Shown: positions 50,504 through 58,161 of the stretch, one piece after another
Numbering within the stretch: position 1 is the first letter of the stretch
Layout: the number at the start of each line of letters is the position of its first letter
Source of the DNA: Mycolicibacterium hodleri
GTDB taxonomy: Bacteria > Actinomycetota > Actinomycetes > Mycobacteriales > Mycobacteriaceae
NCBI RefSeq assembly: GCF_006439015.1
Contig: NZ_RCZG01000007.1
Coordinates: forward strand, 1 to 64,000
Reading direction: 5' to 3'
DNA: 64,000 nucleotides
Program-made: the position numbers and the translations under genes
The notes under the pieces: model-generated
Databases searched by the model: none
Told to the model about the DNA's origin: nothing
Seen by the model: the letters and a program-made list of their open reading frames with translations, nothing else

Positions 50504-51513
50504 TGGACCTGTCTACCCGCTATCTGGGCCTGGACTTACACAATCCACTGGTCGCGTCGGCATCTCCGCTGTCGCAAACCGTGCATGGCGTCCGGGGCTT
50601 GGCCGATGCGGGAGTCGGCGCGGTGGTGCTGTATTCATTGTTCGAGGAGCAGCTGCGCAGCGAAGCGGAGCGCAACGCAAGGTTGGCTGATGCAGGTACC
50701 GAGAGCTTCGCCGAGGCACTTTCCTATCTTCCTGCCGGAGCCGACGACGACCACGGCCCACGGCGATACCTGAGCCTGCTCGAACGCGCGGCCTCGGCAG
50801 TATCAGTCCCGGTGATCGGCAGCCTCAATGCCAGCACGCCCGGCAAGTGGGCACATTACGCGCGGTCGATGCAGGACTGTGGTGCGGCCGCAATCGAATT
50901 GAACATCTACTACCTGCCGGGTGATCCACACATCAGCGGCAGCGACGTCGAACAACGCCACCTCGACATCCTTTCGGGGGTCAAGGATGCGGTGACGGTG
51001 CCGGTGGCGGTAAAACTCAGCCCGTACTTCAGCGCGACCGCGGAGATGGCGCGGCGCCTAGACCTGGCCGGCGCCGACGGGCTGGTGCTGTTCAACCGAT
51101 TCCTGCAACCTGATATCGACCCCGAGACCCTGGCCGTCGCACCGGGAGTGGCACTGTCGCGGGCGGCGGAGGCCCGACTGCCGATGACGTGGATCAGCCT
51201 GCTGCACGGACGGATCGGCGCTTCGCTCGCCGCGACGACCGGTGTCGAGGGATCAACCGAGTTGATCAAGTACCTGCTGGCCGGCGCTGACGTGGTGATG
51301 ACCGCGTCCGCGCTCCTCCGCCATGGCCCGGAGTACGCCACCGTACTGCTCGATGGGTTACGCGATTGGATGGCGCGCAAGGGATACACCTCCGTCGACG
51401 ACATCCGCGGCCTTCTCGCCGTCCCCCTCGGAACCGACGAGGTCTCGCGAGAACGCGGCAACTACGTCAGCGCACTGCGACGGGCCAACATCGGCGGGTA
51501 CGGGCCGTGGTGA
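50503..51513 (+). CDS. Dihydroorotate-dehydrogenase-like flavoprotein
   Basis: A TIM-barrel protein of 336 residues of the DHOD family. The N-terminal part is DLSTRYLGLDLHNPLVASASPLS; AIELNIYYLPGDP replaces the DHOD loop, and VAVKLSPYFSAT and TELIKYLLAGADVVMTASALL form the FMN phosphate site. It is not the pyrimidine-biosynthetic PyrD by context; DHOD-like proteins often sit beside nifJ and are thought to use ferredoxin or fumarate-type redox. The ATG overlaps the nifJ stop by one base. It is the last gene of the operon; a true substrate is unknown. Confidence 0.85.
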   Translation: MDLSTRYLGLDLHNPLVASASPLSQTVHGVRGLADAGVGAVVLYSLFEEQLRSEAERNARLADAGTESFAEALSYLPAGADDDHGPRRYLSLLERAASAVSVPVIGSLNASTPGKWAHYARSMQDCGAAAIELNIYYLPGDPHISGSDVEQRHLDILSGVKDAVTVPVAVKLSPYFSATAEMARRLDLAGADGLVLFNRFLQPDIDPETLAVAPGVALSRAAEARLPMTWISLLHGRIGASLAATTGVEGSTELIKYLLAGADVVMTASALLRHGPEYATVLLDGLRDWMARKGYTSVDDIRGLLAVPLGTDEVSRERGNYVSALRRANIGGYGPW

Positions 51514-51517
51514 ACAA

Positions 51518-52891
51518 TCAGGCGGGTTTCGACGCGAGCGCCAGTACCTCAGCGAAGCCCGCGGCGAGGCACTCGGCGAACACGTCGAGGTCGGGGATGG
51601 CGCCGGTATCCACGTCGATGCCCAATGTGCACACGTCGACGTAGGTGAGCAGAGTGACGTTTACGGCCGCGCCGACCGTCGGCCCGAACCCGTACTGGGC
51701 CAACACTCTGGCCCCGCCGAGGAACACGGGCACCGGGATCCCGGGCACGTCGCTGCACACGAAGTCGACGTGGCGAAGGATCGAGCCGATGTACCAGCGC
51801 GGGACCATGTTGAGAGCCCCTGCGATCCACTGCGTGTAGGGCACCGACTTCTCCTGGCGCACCCTTCTGGTCTTCTCGTGGATCTGGCGGATCCGTTCGA
51901 TCGGATCGACGACGCCTACCGGAACGTCGAATCGCATCAAGGTGATCCGGTTGCCACCCATCTCGTCGCCAGCCTCACGCAGGTTCATTGGCATCGACAG
52001 ATGCAGATCACCAACCGTGACGCCGTGTTCTTCGTGGTATCGGCGTAGACCACCGGCCACCCCTGCGACGAAGGCATCGTTCAATGCGCCACCACCGCGG
52101 TGGGCGGCCTCCAAGAGCTGTTGCAGAGGGACCTCCATCACGTCGAGACGTCTCGTCAGGCTGCGCCCCGTCATCAGTGGCGAACCCGTCCGGTTCACCG
52201 GACGCACGGTTCGGTACACCGACGCCGCCGTCTCCGCAGCGGCAGATACCGTTCTCAGCGGTCGAAGAAGGCTGTCCGAGAGCAGCTTTGGGGCGGTTTT
52301 CAGTGTGCCCGTCACCGCGTTCCCGACCAGGCGGGCGTCGTACCACGCGGTGTCCCGATACCCGCTGAGCCATGGCGTAGGGGGCACCTCCGGCAAGTCT
52401 TCCGACGGTGCGGGCACCTCGGTGTCCTCGGTCAGGTCGAAGAGCAGCATTCCGATCTGGACGCCTCCGACACCGTCGGTGAGAGCGTGGTGGAACTTCA
52501 GGACCATTGCTGCGGAGCCGTTTTCGAGGCCGTCGATCAACGTGGCCTCCCACAGCGGCCTCGCCCTGTCGAAGTCCTCCATCGCGGCGACTCGGGCCAC
52601 CTCCAACACCGTGTCGAACGTGCCCGGCGCGGACGCGGTCACTCTGCGCATGTGAAAGTCGAGATCGAAGTCGGGGGCGAACTCCCACCGCGGTGGCGCG
52701 GGCGACGGAGACGCCACCACCCGCTGACGCACCATCGGCACCTTGCGCGAGATGAGGTCGAAGCGCTCACGCACCTCGTTCCAATCCGGAGATCGCTCGA
52801 GCGCCACGACGGTGACGACGGTGGAACGCAATCGAGGATCGCTTTCCATCGCCCACGTGAACGCATCGCTGTTGCGCAGGAATTCAGCCAT
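51518..52891 (-). CDS. Wax ester synthase/diacylglycerol acyltransferase (WS/DGAT)
   Basis: A 457-residue acyltransferase. The catalytic HHALTDG motif (about residue 136) is intact, and the family segments GGALNDAFVAGVAGGLRRY and MPMNLREAGDEMGGNRIT follow, plus VCSDVPGIPVPVFLGGA near the C terminus. It should esterify acyl-CoA to diacylglycerol or fatty alcohol to form storage lipid, like Tgs1 (Rv3130c), the DosR-controlled triacylglycerol synthase. The start has little Shine-Dalgarno. A DosR-like box at 52944-52959 lies 53 bases upstream. Confidence 0.9.
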   Translation of the reverse strand: MAEFLRNSDAFTWAMESDPRLRSTVVTVVALERSPDWNEVRERFDLISRKVPMVRQRVVASPSPAPPRWEFAPDFDLDFHMRRVTASAPGTFDTVLEVARVAAMEDFDRARPLWEATLIDGLENGSAAMVLKFHHALTDGVGGVQIGMLLFDLTEDTEVPAPSEDLPEVPPTPWLSGYRDTAWYDARLVGNAVTGTLKTAPKLLSDSLLRPLRTVSAAAETAASVYRTVRPVNRTGSPLMTGRSLTRRLDVMEVPLQQLLEAAHRGGGALNDAFVAGVAGGLRRYHEEHGVTVGDLHLSMPMNLREAGDEMGGNRITLMRFDVPVGVVDPIERIRQIHEKTRRVRQEKSVPYTQWIAGALNMVPRWYIGSILRHVDFVCSDVPGIPVPVFLGGARVLAQYGFGPTVGAAVNVTLLTYVDVCTLGIDVDTGAIPDLDVFAECLAAGFAEVLALASKPA

Positions 52892-52943
52892 TTGTACCCA
52901 ACGTACGACTCGAACCAGTAGCCGACGGCATCTCTGAACCAGA

Positions 52944-52959
52944 GGTGACTTAGGTCCTT
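52944..52959. promoter_or_regulatory. DosR-like box upstream of WS/DGAT
   Basis: GGTGACTTAGGTCCTT (minus strand AAGGACCTAAGTCACC) is a good palindrome of the DosR type, 53 bases before the WS/DGAT start on the minus strand. Confidence 0.65.
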
Positions 52960-53015
52960 CGAGAAGGTGGCCTTCGGCGTCGTGGGCACGTCGTGTTGGC
53001 CCTTTGGCGCGACAA

Positions 53016-53033
53016 CGGGACCGAAGGCCCCTA
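53016..53033. promoter_or_regulatory. DosR-like box upstream of the TetR gene
   Basis: CGGGACCGAAGGCCCCTA matches GGGAC-n4-GGCCC and lies 64 bases before the TetR start and 125 before WS/DGAT. With the box at 52944 it covers both divergent transcripts. Confidence 0.65.
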
Positions 53034-53096
53034 CCGCCTGGGTCCCGCGCCAGGTGAACTCGACGAATCGGCCACGACCGTCTTCTGGAGGACAGC

Positions 53097-53726
53097 ATGA
53101 CCACAGTTCGCGATGAGCCCACGCTGGTCGATCGACTTCGCGCGGGGGCGACCGAGCACTTCGGCAAGTTCGGCTTCGACCAGTCGATGCTGGAGATCTC
53201 GATCGCACTAGACGTGGACGGGTCCACCCTGAGCGATCTCTTCGGATCCGTCAATGGCCTGCGTGCCGTATGCGACGAGTACGTCCTGTCGTCCATCCGC
53301 GCCGCCAAGACCGAGTCGCTGAGCGCTCGCGATCCCGGCACTTGGCTCACTCAGATCGCGGGAATCGAGTCATTCGCCCCGACGATGTCCTACCTGGTGC
53401 GCTCGCTGCAGGCGGGTGACGAGCTCGGTCACACCCTTCTGCGCGAGATGATCGAGAACGCCGCGACCTATCTCGAAGACGCAGTCGGCACGGGAACGGT
53501 CAAGCCGAGCCGAGATCCGAAGGCACGTGCCAGATTTCTCGCCACCAGCGTAGGCGGGGGCTTCCTGCTCTACCTCCGCATGCACCAGACCCCCGAGGAC
53601 ATGCGGGAGGTGTTGCGCGACTACGCCCGAGACATGATCATTCCTGCCGTCGAGCTCTACACGCAGGGCCTGATGGCCGACGACACCATGTCCGACGCAT
53701 TCCTCAACCACTCGCTTCACGTGTGA
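53097..53726 (+). CDS. TetR/AcrR-family transcriptional regulator
   Basis: A protein of 209 residues with a TetR-type N-terminal helix-turn-helix (about 8-55; LRAGATEHFGKFGFDQSMLEISIALDV then STLSDLFGSVNGL). An all-helical ligand/dimer domain ends NHSLHV. Relative to a standard TetR HTH the Tyr-rich recognition helix is altered (LSDLFGSVNGLRAV), so DNA binding may be atypical. ATG 53097 follows GGAGGACAGC. It lies 36 bases before the alcohol dehydrogenase gene and opposite WS/DGAT; both are possible targets. It has a DosR-like box in its own promoter. Confidence 0.85.
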   Translation: MTTVRDEPTLVDRLRAGATEHFGKFGFDQSMLEISIALDVDGSTLSDLFGSVNGLRAVCDEYVLSSIRAAKTESLSARDPGTWLTQIAGIESFAPTMSYLVRSLQAGDELGHTLLREMIENAATYLEDAVGTGTVKPSRDPKARARFLATSVGGGFLLYLRMHQTPEDMREVLRDYARDMIIPAVELYTQGLMADDTMSDAFLNHSLHV

Positions 53727-53762
53727 ACTCGGCTGTAGATCGGCGACGAACAGGATGATCCA

Positions 53763-54782
53763 ATGACGGTTGGTCGAACGATGCGTGCATGGCGGGTACG
53801 GACCCCTGGGGCGATGAGCACACGCCCCCTCGAGCTCGTCACGGATCGCGTGAAGGAACCCGGCGACGGTGAGGTTCTCGTCGCCGTGCGGGCATGTGGC
53901 GTATGCCGCACCGACCTGCACGTCACCGAAGGCGACCTCCCGGTGCACCGCCCGCACGTCACGCCGGGCCACGAAGTGGTCGGCGAGGTGGTGGCCATCG
54001 GGCCCGGACTCACCAGCGACCTGTCCACGGGAGATCGGGTGGGGGTCGCGTGGTTGCGGCACACCTGTGGATGCTGCCGCTTCTGCGTCCGCGGCGACGA
54101 GAATCTGTGTCCAGAGTCGAAATACACCGGTTGGGATGCAGATGGCGGATATGCCGAATTCGCCATCGCCCCTGCGGAATACATACACCGCCTGCCCTCG
54201 GGCTACACCGACGTCGAGTTGGCCCCGCTCTTGTGCGCGGGCATCATCGGATACCGATCATTGCTGCGTGCCGATCTTCCACCGGGTGGCAGGCTGGGTA
54301 TCTACGGCTTCGGCGGAAGCGCCCACATCACCGCCCAGGTGGCGCGGGCACAGGGCGCCGAGGTTCACGTGATGACCCGTGGCCGGGATGCCCAGGAGTT
54401 GGCGATGGCACTCGGCGCCGCCTCGGCACAGGGAGCCAGCGATCGCCCACCGGTGCCACTCGACTCGGCGATCCTCTTCGCACCTGTAGGCGAGTTGGTC
54501 CTTCCAGCGTTGGAGGCGCTGGACCGTGGCGGCACCCTGGCGATCGCCGGAATCCACCTCAGCGACATCCCGGAGCTCAACTATCAACGCCACCTGTTCC
54601 AGGAGCGCCAAGTGCGCTCAGTGACGTCGAACACCCGCATCGATGCGCGAGAGTTCCTGGCCTTCGCCGGTGAACACCACATCGACGTCACGGCCCCTGA
54701 GTACGCCCTCGATCAAGCCGATGTCGCCCTTGGCGACTTGAGTGCGGGTCGCATATCGGGTGCCGCGGTGTTGACCGTCTAG
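53763..54782 (+). CDS. Zinc-dependent alcohol dehydrogenase (AdhA/Rv1862-like)
   Basis: A medium-chain dehydrogenase of 339 residues. Catalytic zinc ligands are in CGVCRTDLHVTEGD and GHEVVGEVVAIG; the structural zinc site is CGCCRFCVRGDENLC. The NAD(P) Rossmann motif is GIYGFGGSAHITAQVARAQG, with a GFGGSA variation on GxGGxG. It probably oxidises or reduces small alcohols/aldehydes and could regenerate NAD+ in hypoxia. It starts 36 bases after the TetR gene on the same strand, so cotranscription is likely. Confidence 0.9.
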   Translation: MTVGRTMRAWRVRTPGAMSTRPLELVTDRVKEPGDGEVLVAVRACGVCRTDLHVTEGDLPVHRPHVTPGHEVVGEVVAIGPGLTSDLSTGDRVGVAWLRHTCGCCRFCVRGDENLCPESKYTGWDADGGYAEFAIAPAEYIHRLPSGYTDVELAPLLCAGIIGYRSLLRADLPPGGRLGIYGFGGSAHITAQVARAQGAEVHVMTRGRDAQELAMALGAASAQGASDRPPVPLDSAILFAPVGELVLPALEALDRGGTLAIAGIHLSDIPELNYQRHLFQERQVRSVTSNTRIDAREFLAFAGEHHIDVTAPEYALDQADVALGDLSAGRISGAAVLTV

Positions 54783-54823
54783 GGCGTCGCTTCAATGTCG
54801 TACCCCTCTGCGAGGATGACGTC

Positions 54824-56098
54824 ATGTCTTCGACGGCAACCTCTTTGGCTCCCAAGGAGCATGTCGGGGTGTTGTTCGAGCAGTTGGCGGAGTTGACCGG
54901 TCAGCGCAACGCGATCGACGGGCGCATCGTGGACATCGTCGCCCAAATGGAACACGACGATCTGGCCGGCATGACCGGTGCCCGCTCGATCGCCGCGCTG
55001 GTGGCCTGGAAGACCGGCACCTCACCGCACAACGCCCAGACCATCGCCACCATCGCGCACCGCATCGCAGAATTCCCCCGCTGCACCGAGCTCCTACGAG
55101 AGGGCCACCTGTCCCTGGATCAGGTCGGCGTCATCGCCGAGCGGGCCGCCGCCGGCTCCGACGAGCATTACGCCGAACTGGCCGCGGTCGCCACCGTCAC
55201 CCAGCTGCGCACCGCGATCAACCTCGAACCCCGACCCGAACCCGACCCGACCCCGGAGCCGGAACGCTCGATCAGCAAGACCGTCGGCGAGAAGTACACC
55301 ACCTGGCGGATCCGGCTGCCGCGGCTGGAGGCGGCGAGGTTCGACGCCGCCCTGGCGTCTCATCGCGACGCGCAGATCACCGCGTGGAGACACGACCACG
55401 GCGAGGACCACCCGGGCGACGGTGACGGCGACGGCGCCGAGGGCGGCGACCCGGGTCGGACGCCGCCGTTCCCGAACACCGTGGATGCGTTCATGGGCCT
55501 GGTGGACGCCGGCTGGGACGCCGAGGCGGCGCGCCGCCCACACGGGCAGCACACCACCGTCGTGGTCCACCTCGACGTCGAACAGTCCGTCGCCTCCCTG
55601 CACCTGGGTCCGCTGCTGTCCGCCGCCGACCGCCAATATCTGCTCTGCGACGCGACCTGCGAAGTGTGGTTCGAACGCCACGGCCAGGTGATCGGCTCCG
55701 GGCGTGCCACCCGCACCATCAGCCGCCGACTACGCAGAGCGTTGGAGCACCGCGACCGCTGCTGCGCAGTCCCCGGCTGCGGGGCCACCCGAGGACTGCA
55801 CGCCCACCACCTGCGGCACTGGGAGGACGGCGGCCCCACCGAACTGGACAACCTGATCCTGCTCTGCCCGTATCACCACCGCCAGCACCACCGCGGCGCC
55901 ATCACCATCACCGGACCCGCCCGCCACCTCGTCGTCACCGACGCCGATGGCATACCGCTCGACCCGGCATCACTGGCCCGCCCACCCACCCAACCCCCAC
56001 CCGCGGTGACACCCTGCCCCGGACCCACCGGCGAACGCGCCGACTGGTGGTGGTACCAACCCTTCCAACCCCAACCACCACCACCGAGCGACAACTAG
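54824..56098 (+). CDS. DUF222/HNH endonuclease domain protein (13E12-type)
   Basis: The protein has 424 residues: an N-terminal DUF222 helical region (about 15-330) and a C-terminal HNH nuclease domain. The latter has CAVPGCGATRGLHAHHLRHWEDGGPTELDNLILLCPYHHRQHH, giving the CxxC, HH and N/H residues of the motif. Such genes are highly repeated in mycobacteria (REP13E12) and often mark phage integration or rearrangement points; the cellular role is unknown. Asp/Gly-rich and Pro-rich segments lie near residues 190-215 and in the tail. It is directly followed by a decayed IS256 element. Confidence 0.9.
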   Translation: MSSTATSLAPKEHVGVLFEQLAELTGQRNAIDGRIVDIVAQMEHDDLAGMTGARSIAALVAWKTGTSPHNAQTIATIAHRIAEFPRCTELLREGHLSLDQVGVIAERAAAGSDEHYAELAAVATVTQLRTAINLEPRPEPDPTPEPERSISKTVGEKYTTWRIRLPRLEAARFDAALASHRDAQITAWRHDHGEDHPGDGDGDGAEGGDPGRTPPFPNTVDAFMGLVDAGWDAEAARRPHGQHTTVVVHLDVEQSVASLHLGPLLSAADRQYLLCDATCEVWFERHGQVIGSGRATRTISRRLRRALEHRDRCCAVPGCGATRGLHAHHLRHWEDGGPTELDNLILLCPYHHRQHHRGAITITGPARHLVVTDADGIPLDPASLARPPTQPPPAVTPCPGPTGERADWWWYQPFQPQPPPPSDN

Positions 56099-56135
56099 GC
56101 GGATTGCCGAACTAGTCCGCGCGGTGGCCGCGGTT

Positions 56136-56155
56136 GGGCCTGTCCGATTAACGGT
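56136..56155. repeat. Probable terminal inverted repeat of the decayed IS256 element
   Basis: GGGCCTGTCCGATTAACGGT resembles the ends of actinobacterial IS256-type elements and lies just beyond the transposase 3' end. I do not find its complement at the other end (56700-56887), so that end is lost. Confidence 0.45.
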
Positions 56156-56175
56156 GGATCCGACCTTGGCATTGT

Positions 56176-56700
56176 TTAGTGGCCGGTCGGGGTGATTCGG
56201 CCGTTGAACGTGATCGCGAACGCGTTGAGCGCGGGCTTCCAGCTCATTGCCCATCGTGCCTGACCGCGGCCGGTGGGGTCCAGGGAACGGGTCACGAGGT
56301 AGGGACACTTCATCGAAGCCAGCTCGGTCGGGAAGTGCCCGCGGGCCCGGATCGCGAACCGGTAGCGGGCATTGCGAGATTCGATGGCGTTCGTGGAGCA
56401 GATGACGCGTCGGACTCGACGTCGTGAGCGGCAATCTCACCGGTCGTCAATCCCTTTGCCGTCAAGGACAATACGATCTCGTCGATGCCCGTCAACATTC
56501 GTTGACGCTTCTTGACGATCTACGGATCGAACGACGAGTTCGATCCCTGGGCACGTCGATGTCCACCGGGCCGATCTCGGTCAACACCTTGGATCGAACG
56601 CCGTTGCGGAGTTGTCGCCGCCACGCCCGGCCGGGTCATGCTAGTCGTACCCGAGATGTTCGGTCATCTTCGGCGTGTCAGACCAAGATCAGATCCACCG
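56176..56700 (-). pseudogene. IS256-family transposase remnant with internal deletion and frameshifts
   Basis: Read on the minus strand, the C-terminal part is clear (ICSTNAIESRNARYRF through KPALNAFAITFNG, stop at 56176). The middle part GIDEIVLSLTAKGLTTGEIAAH is fused to it near 56428, so the segment with the catalytic DDE core between them is missing. Further upstream the canonical MTEHLGYD is followed by a TAG stop and the frame shifts several times. The protein cannot be active. The remaining bases 56700-56887 show no gene; 56099-56135 is spacer. Confidence 0.85.
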
Positions 56701-56887
56701 CTGTTCTGACAGTCCCCCGCGGTTTGATTTGGCTTCTGATGATCAGCGCGAGTTGCTGGATGCGGTGTAAATTGACGGGCATCTTGTGCAGGCGGACAGC
56801 GTGTTTGGTTTCACCGCCGCACATCGGCACCCCAGAAAACCCTAAACAGCATTCGCTTAGGGCCGTTCGCCGAGCTTGTGATGCCGT

Positions 56888-57763
56888 TCACCTCACGTGT
56901 CGATGATCCGCGGCATAGGCCCGGATAACCTCATCGATGCCTCCGTCAAGTCGCAGAAACTCACGATTGAGCAGATCGGCGAGACTCCTTATGGCAACGC
57001 TGATGAGCGCACCAGCCAGCCGCGTCTGTGGCTGAGCACTCACCGCCGCCTCGTCGGAGAGTTGCGTCGCATAGTCCAAGGAGGATGCCAGCGAGGCATC
57101 CGTTTCGAGGTCACGAAAATAGTAAGTCGCACCGTACTGCGTGAAGTCGTTCCGGGCTTCCACGATGGCGTTAGCGAGTCCGGTGAGCACGCCAATGGGA
57201 ACACTCTCGATGCCTAGGTCCGGATTCTTATGCCGCGCCTCGCGCAGTGTCGACAGCTCGAGCGCCAAGACGCGTCTGCGGTGAAGGGCCGGGTAGATCT
57301 GCAGCACCCAGGACACTGCTGCCGTCAGCAGCATGAATCCGAACAACGCCTCGAGTGGGACGATCAGCCGAACGAACGGCGACGTGGGCACGATGTCGCC
57401 GAACCCCAGCGTCCCGATGGTCACCAGTGATAGGTACAGCGCGTCCAGCACATCATGGCGGTCGGCGGGATTCAATTCGGATCCGTAGACGAAGCCGTCC
57501 GGCATCTGGCTGTAGTAGAGCATCGCCCACCCGAGAACGGCCATGGCGCCCCAGGTCACCACGACCAGGGCGATCCCGAGCGGTCCCGTCAAGGATGCGA
57601 TCCGGCGATCCGAGCGGAACACCCGCAGCAGCCACCAGACGAGCTTCATCATCTGCGGCGCGATGCTGCCGTGGCCGACCGGGTGAAACAGGGTGTGGAA
57701 TACGTCGCGCACCACCACGACCACGAGCAGTGAACCGACCACTGCGACTACCCAATCCGACAC
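56888..57763 (-). CDS. Two-helix potassium-channel-type ion channel
   Basis: A membrane protein of 291 residues. Hydrophobic segments at about 4-20 and 62-84 precede a pore loop with the selectivity filter TIGTLGFGD (115-123), and another helix follows at about 128-152. A long cytosolic C-terminal region of 135 residues is without an RCK nucleotide-binding motif. The filter resembles K+ channels (T-x-GYGD) with Phe for Tyr, a known variant. It follows thioredoxin by 12 bases at the end of the persulfide operon; whether its role is in the sulfide response or only positional is unknown. Confidence 0.8.
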   Translation of the reverse strand: MSDWVVAVVGSLLVVVVVRDVFHTLFHPVGHGSIAPQMMKLVWWLLRVFRSDRRIASLTGPLGIALVVVTWGAMAVLGWAMLYYSQMPDGFVYGSELNPADRHDVLDALYLSLVTIGTLGFGDIVPTSPFVRLIVPLEALFGFMLLTAAVSWVLQIYPALHRRRVLALELSTLREARHKNPDLGIESVPIGVLTGLANAIVEARNDFTQYGATYYFRDLETDASLASSLDYATQLSDEAAVSAQPQTRLAGALISVAIRSLADLLNREFLRLDGGIDEVIRAYAADHRHVR

Positions 57764-57775
57764 GTAACTCCTCAG

Positions 57776-58126
57776 TCAGGCGATCTTGGCGCGTAACTCG
57801 GCCATGTCGATGGCCTTGACCCTGGTGATGAGGTCCTCGAGCGCGGCGGCCGGCATCGCGCCAGGCTGGCGATGGACGAGCACGCAGTCACGGAAGGCCA
57901 TGATCGTCGGGATGGCCTGGATCTCGAGCGCGGTAGCAAGGTGCTCCTCGGCTTGCGTGTCGACCTTGGCGTGGACGACGTCGGGGTGGGCCTGCGCGGA
58001 CCGGTCGAAGACAGGCGCGAAGGCGCGGCACGGACCACACCAGGAGGCCCAGAAATCAACGAGCACAATTGGATTGCCGGCGATAGTTGTCTCGAAGTCG
58101 GCGGCGGTGAGGTTCTTGGTGGTCAT
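57776..58126 (-). CDS. Thioredoxin
   Basis: A small cytosolic dithiol reductase of 116 residues with the catalytic WCGPC (Cys30, Cys33) and the cis-Pro loop AIPTIMAF. A normal thioredoxin fold of about 105 residues is followed by a short tail (VKAIDMAELRAKIA). In this operon (persulfide dioxygenase, SQR-like, thioredoxin) it probably reduces protein persulfides or regenerates sulfur carriers. It lies 35 bases after the SQR-like gene and 12 before the channel gene. Confidence 0.92.
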   Translation of the reverse strand: MTTKNLTAADFETTIAGNPIVLVDFWASWCGPCRAFAPVFDRSAQAHPDVVHAKVDTQAEEHLATALEIQAIPTIMAFRDCVLVHRQPGAMPAAALEDLITRVKAIDMAELRAKIA

Positions 58127-58161
58127 GGCGGGAGTCCTTTCGCGGTGGCGGCAGGCCTTTG

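Noticed and set aside
50503..51513. Biosynthetic dihydroorotate dehydrogenase (pyrD)
   Set aside because: The catalytic loop differs from standard PyrD and the gene is the last of a nifJ operon with no pyrimidine genes around.
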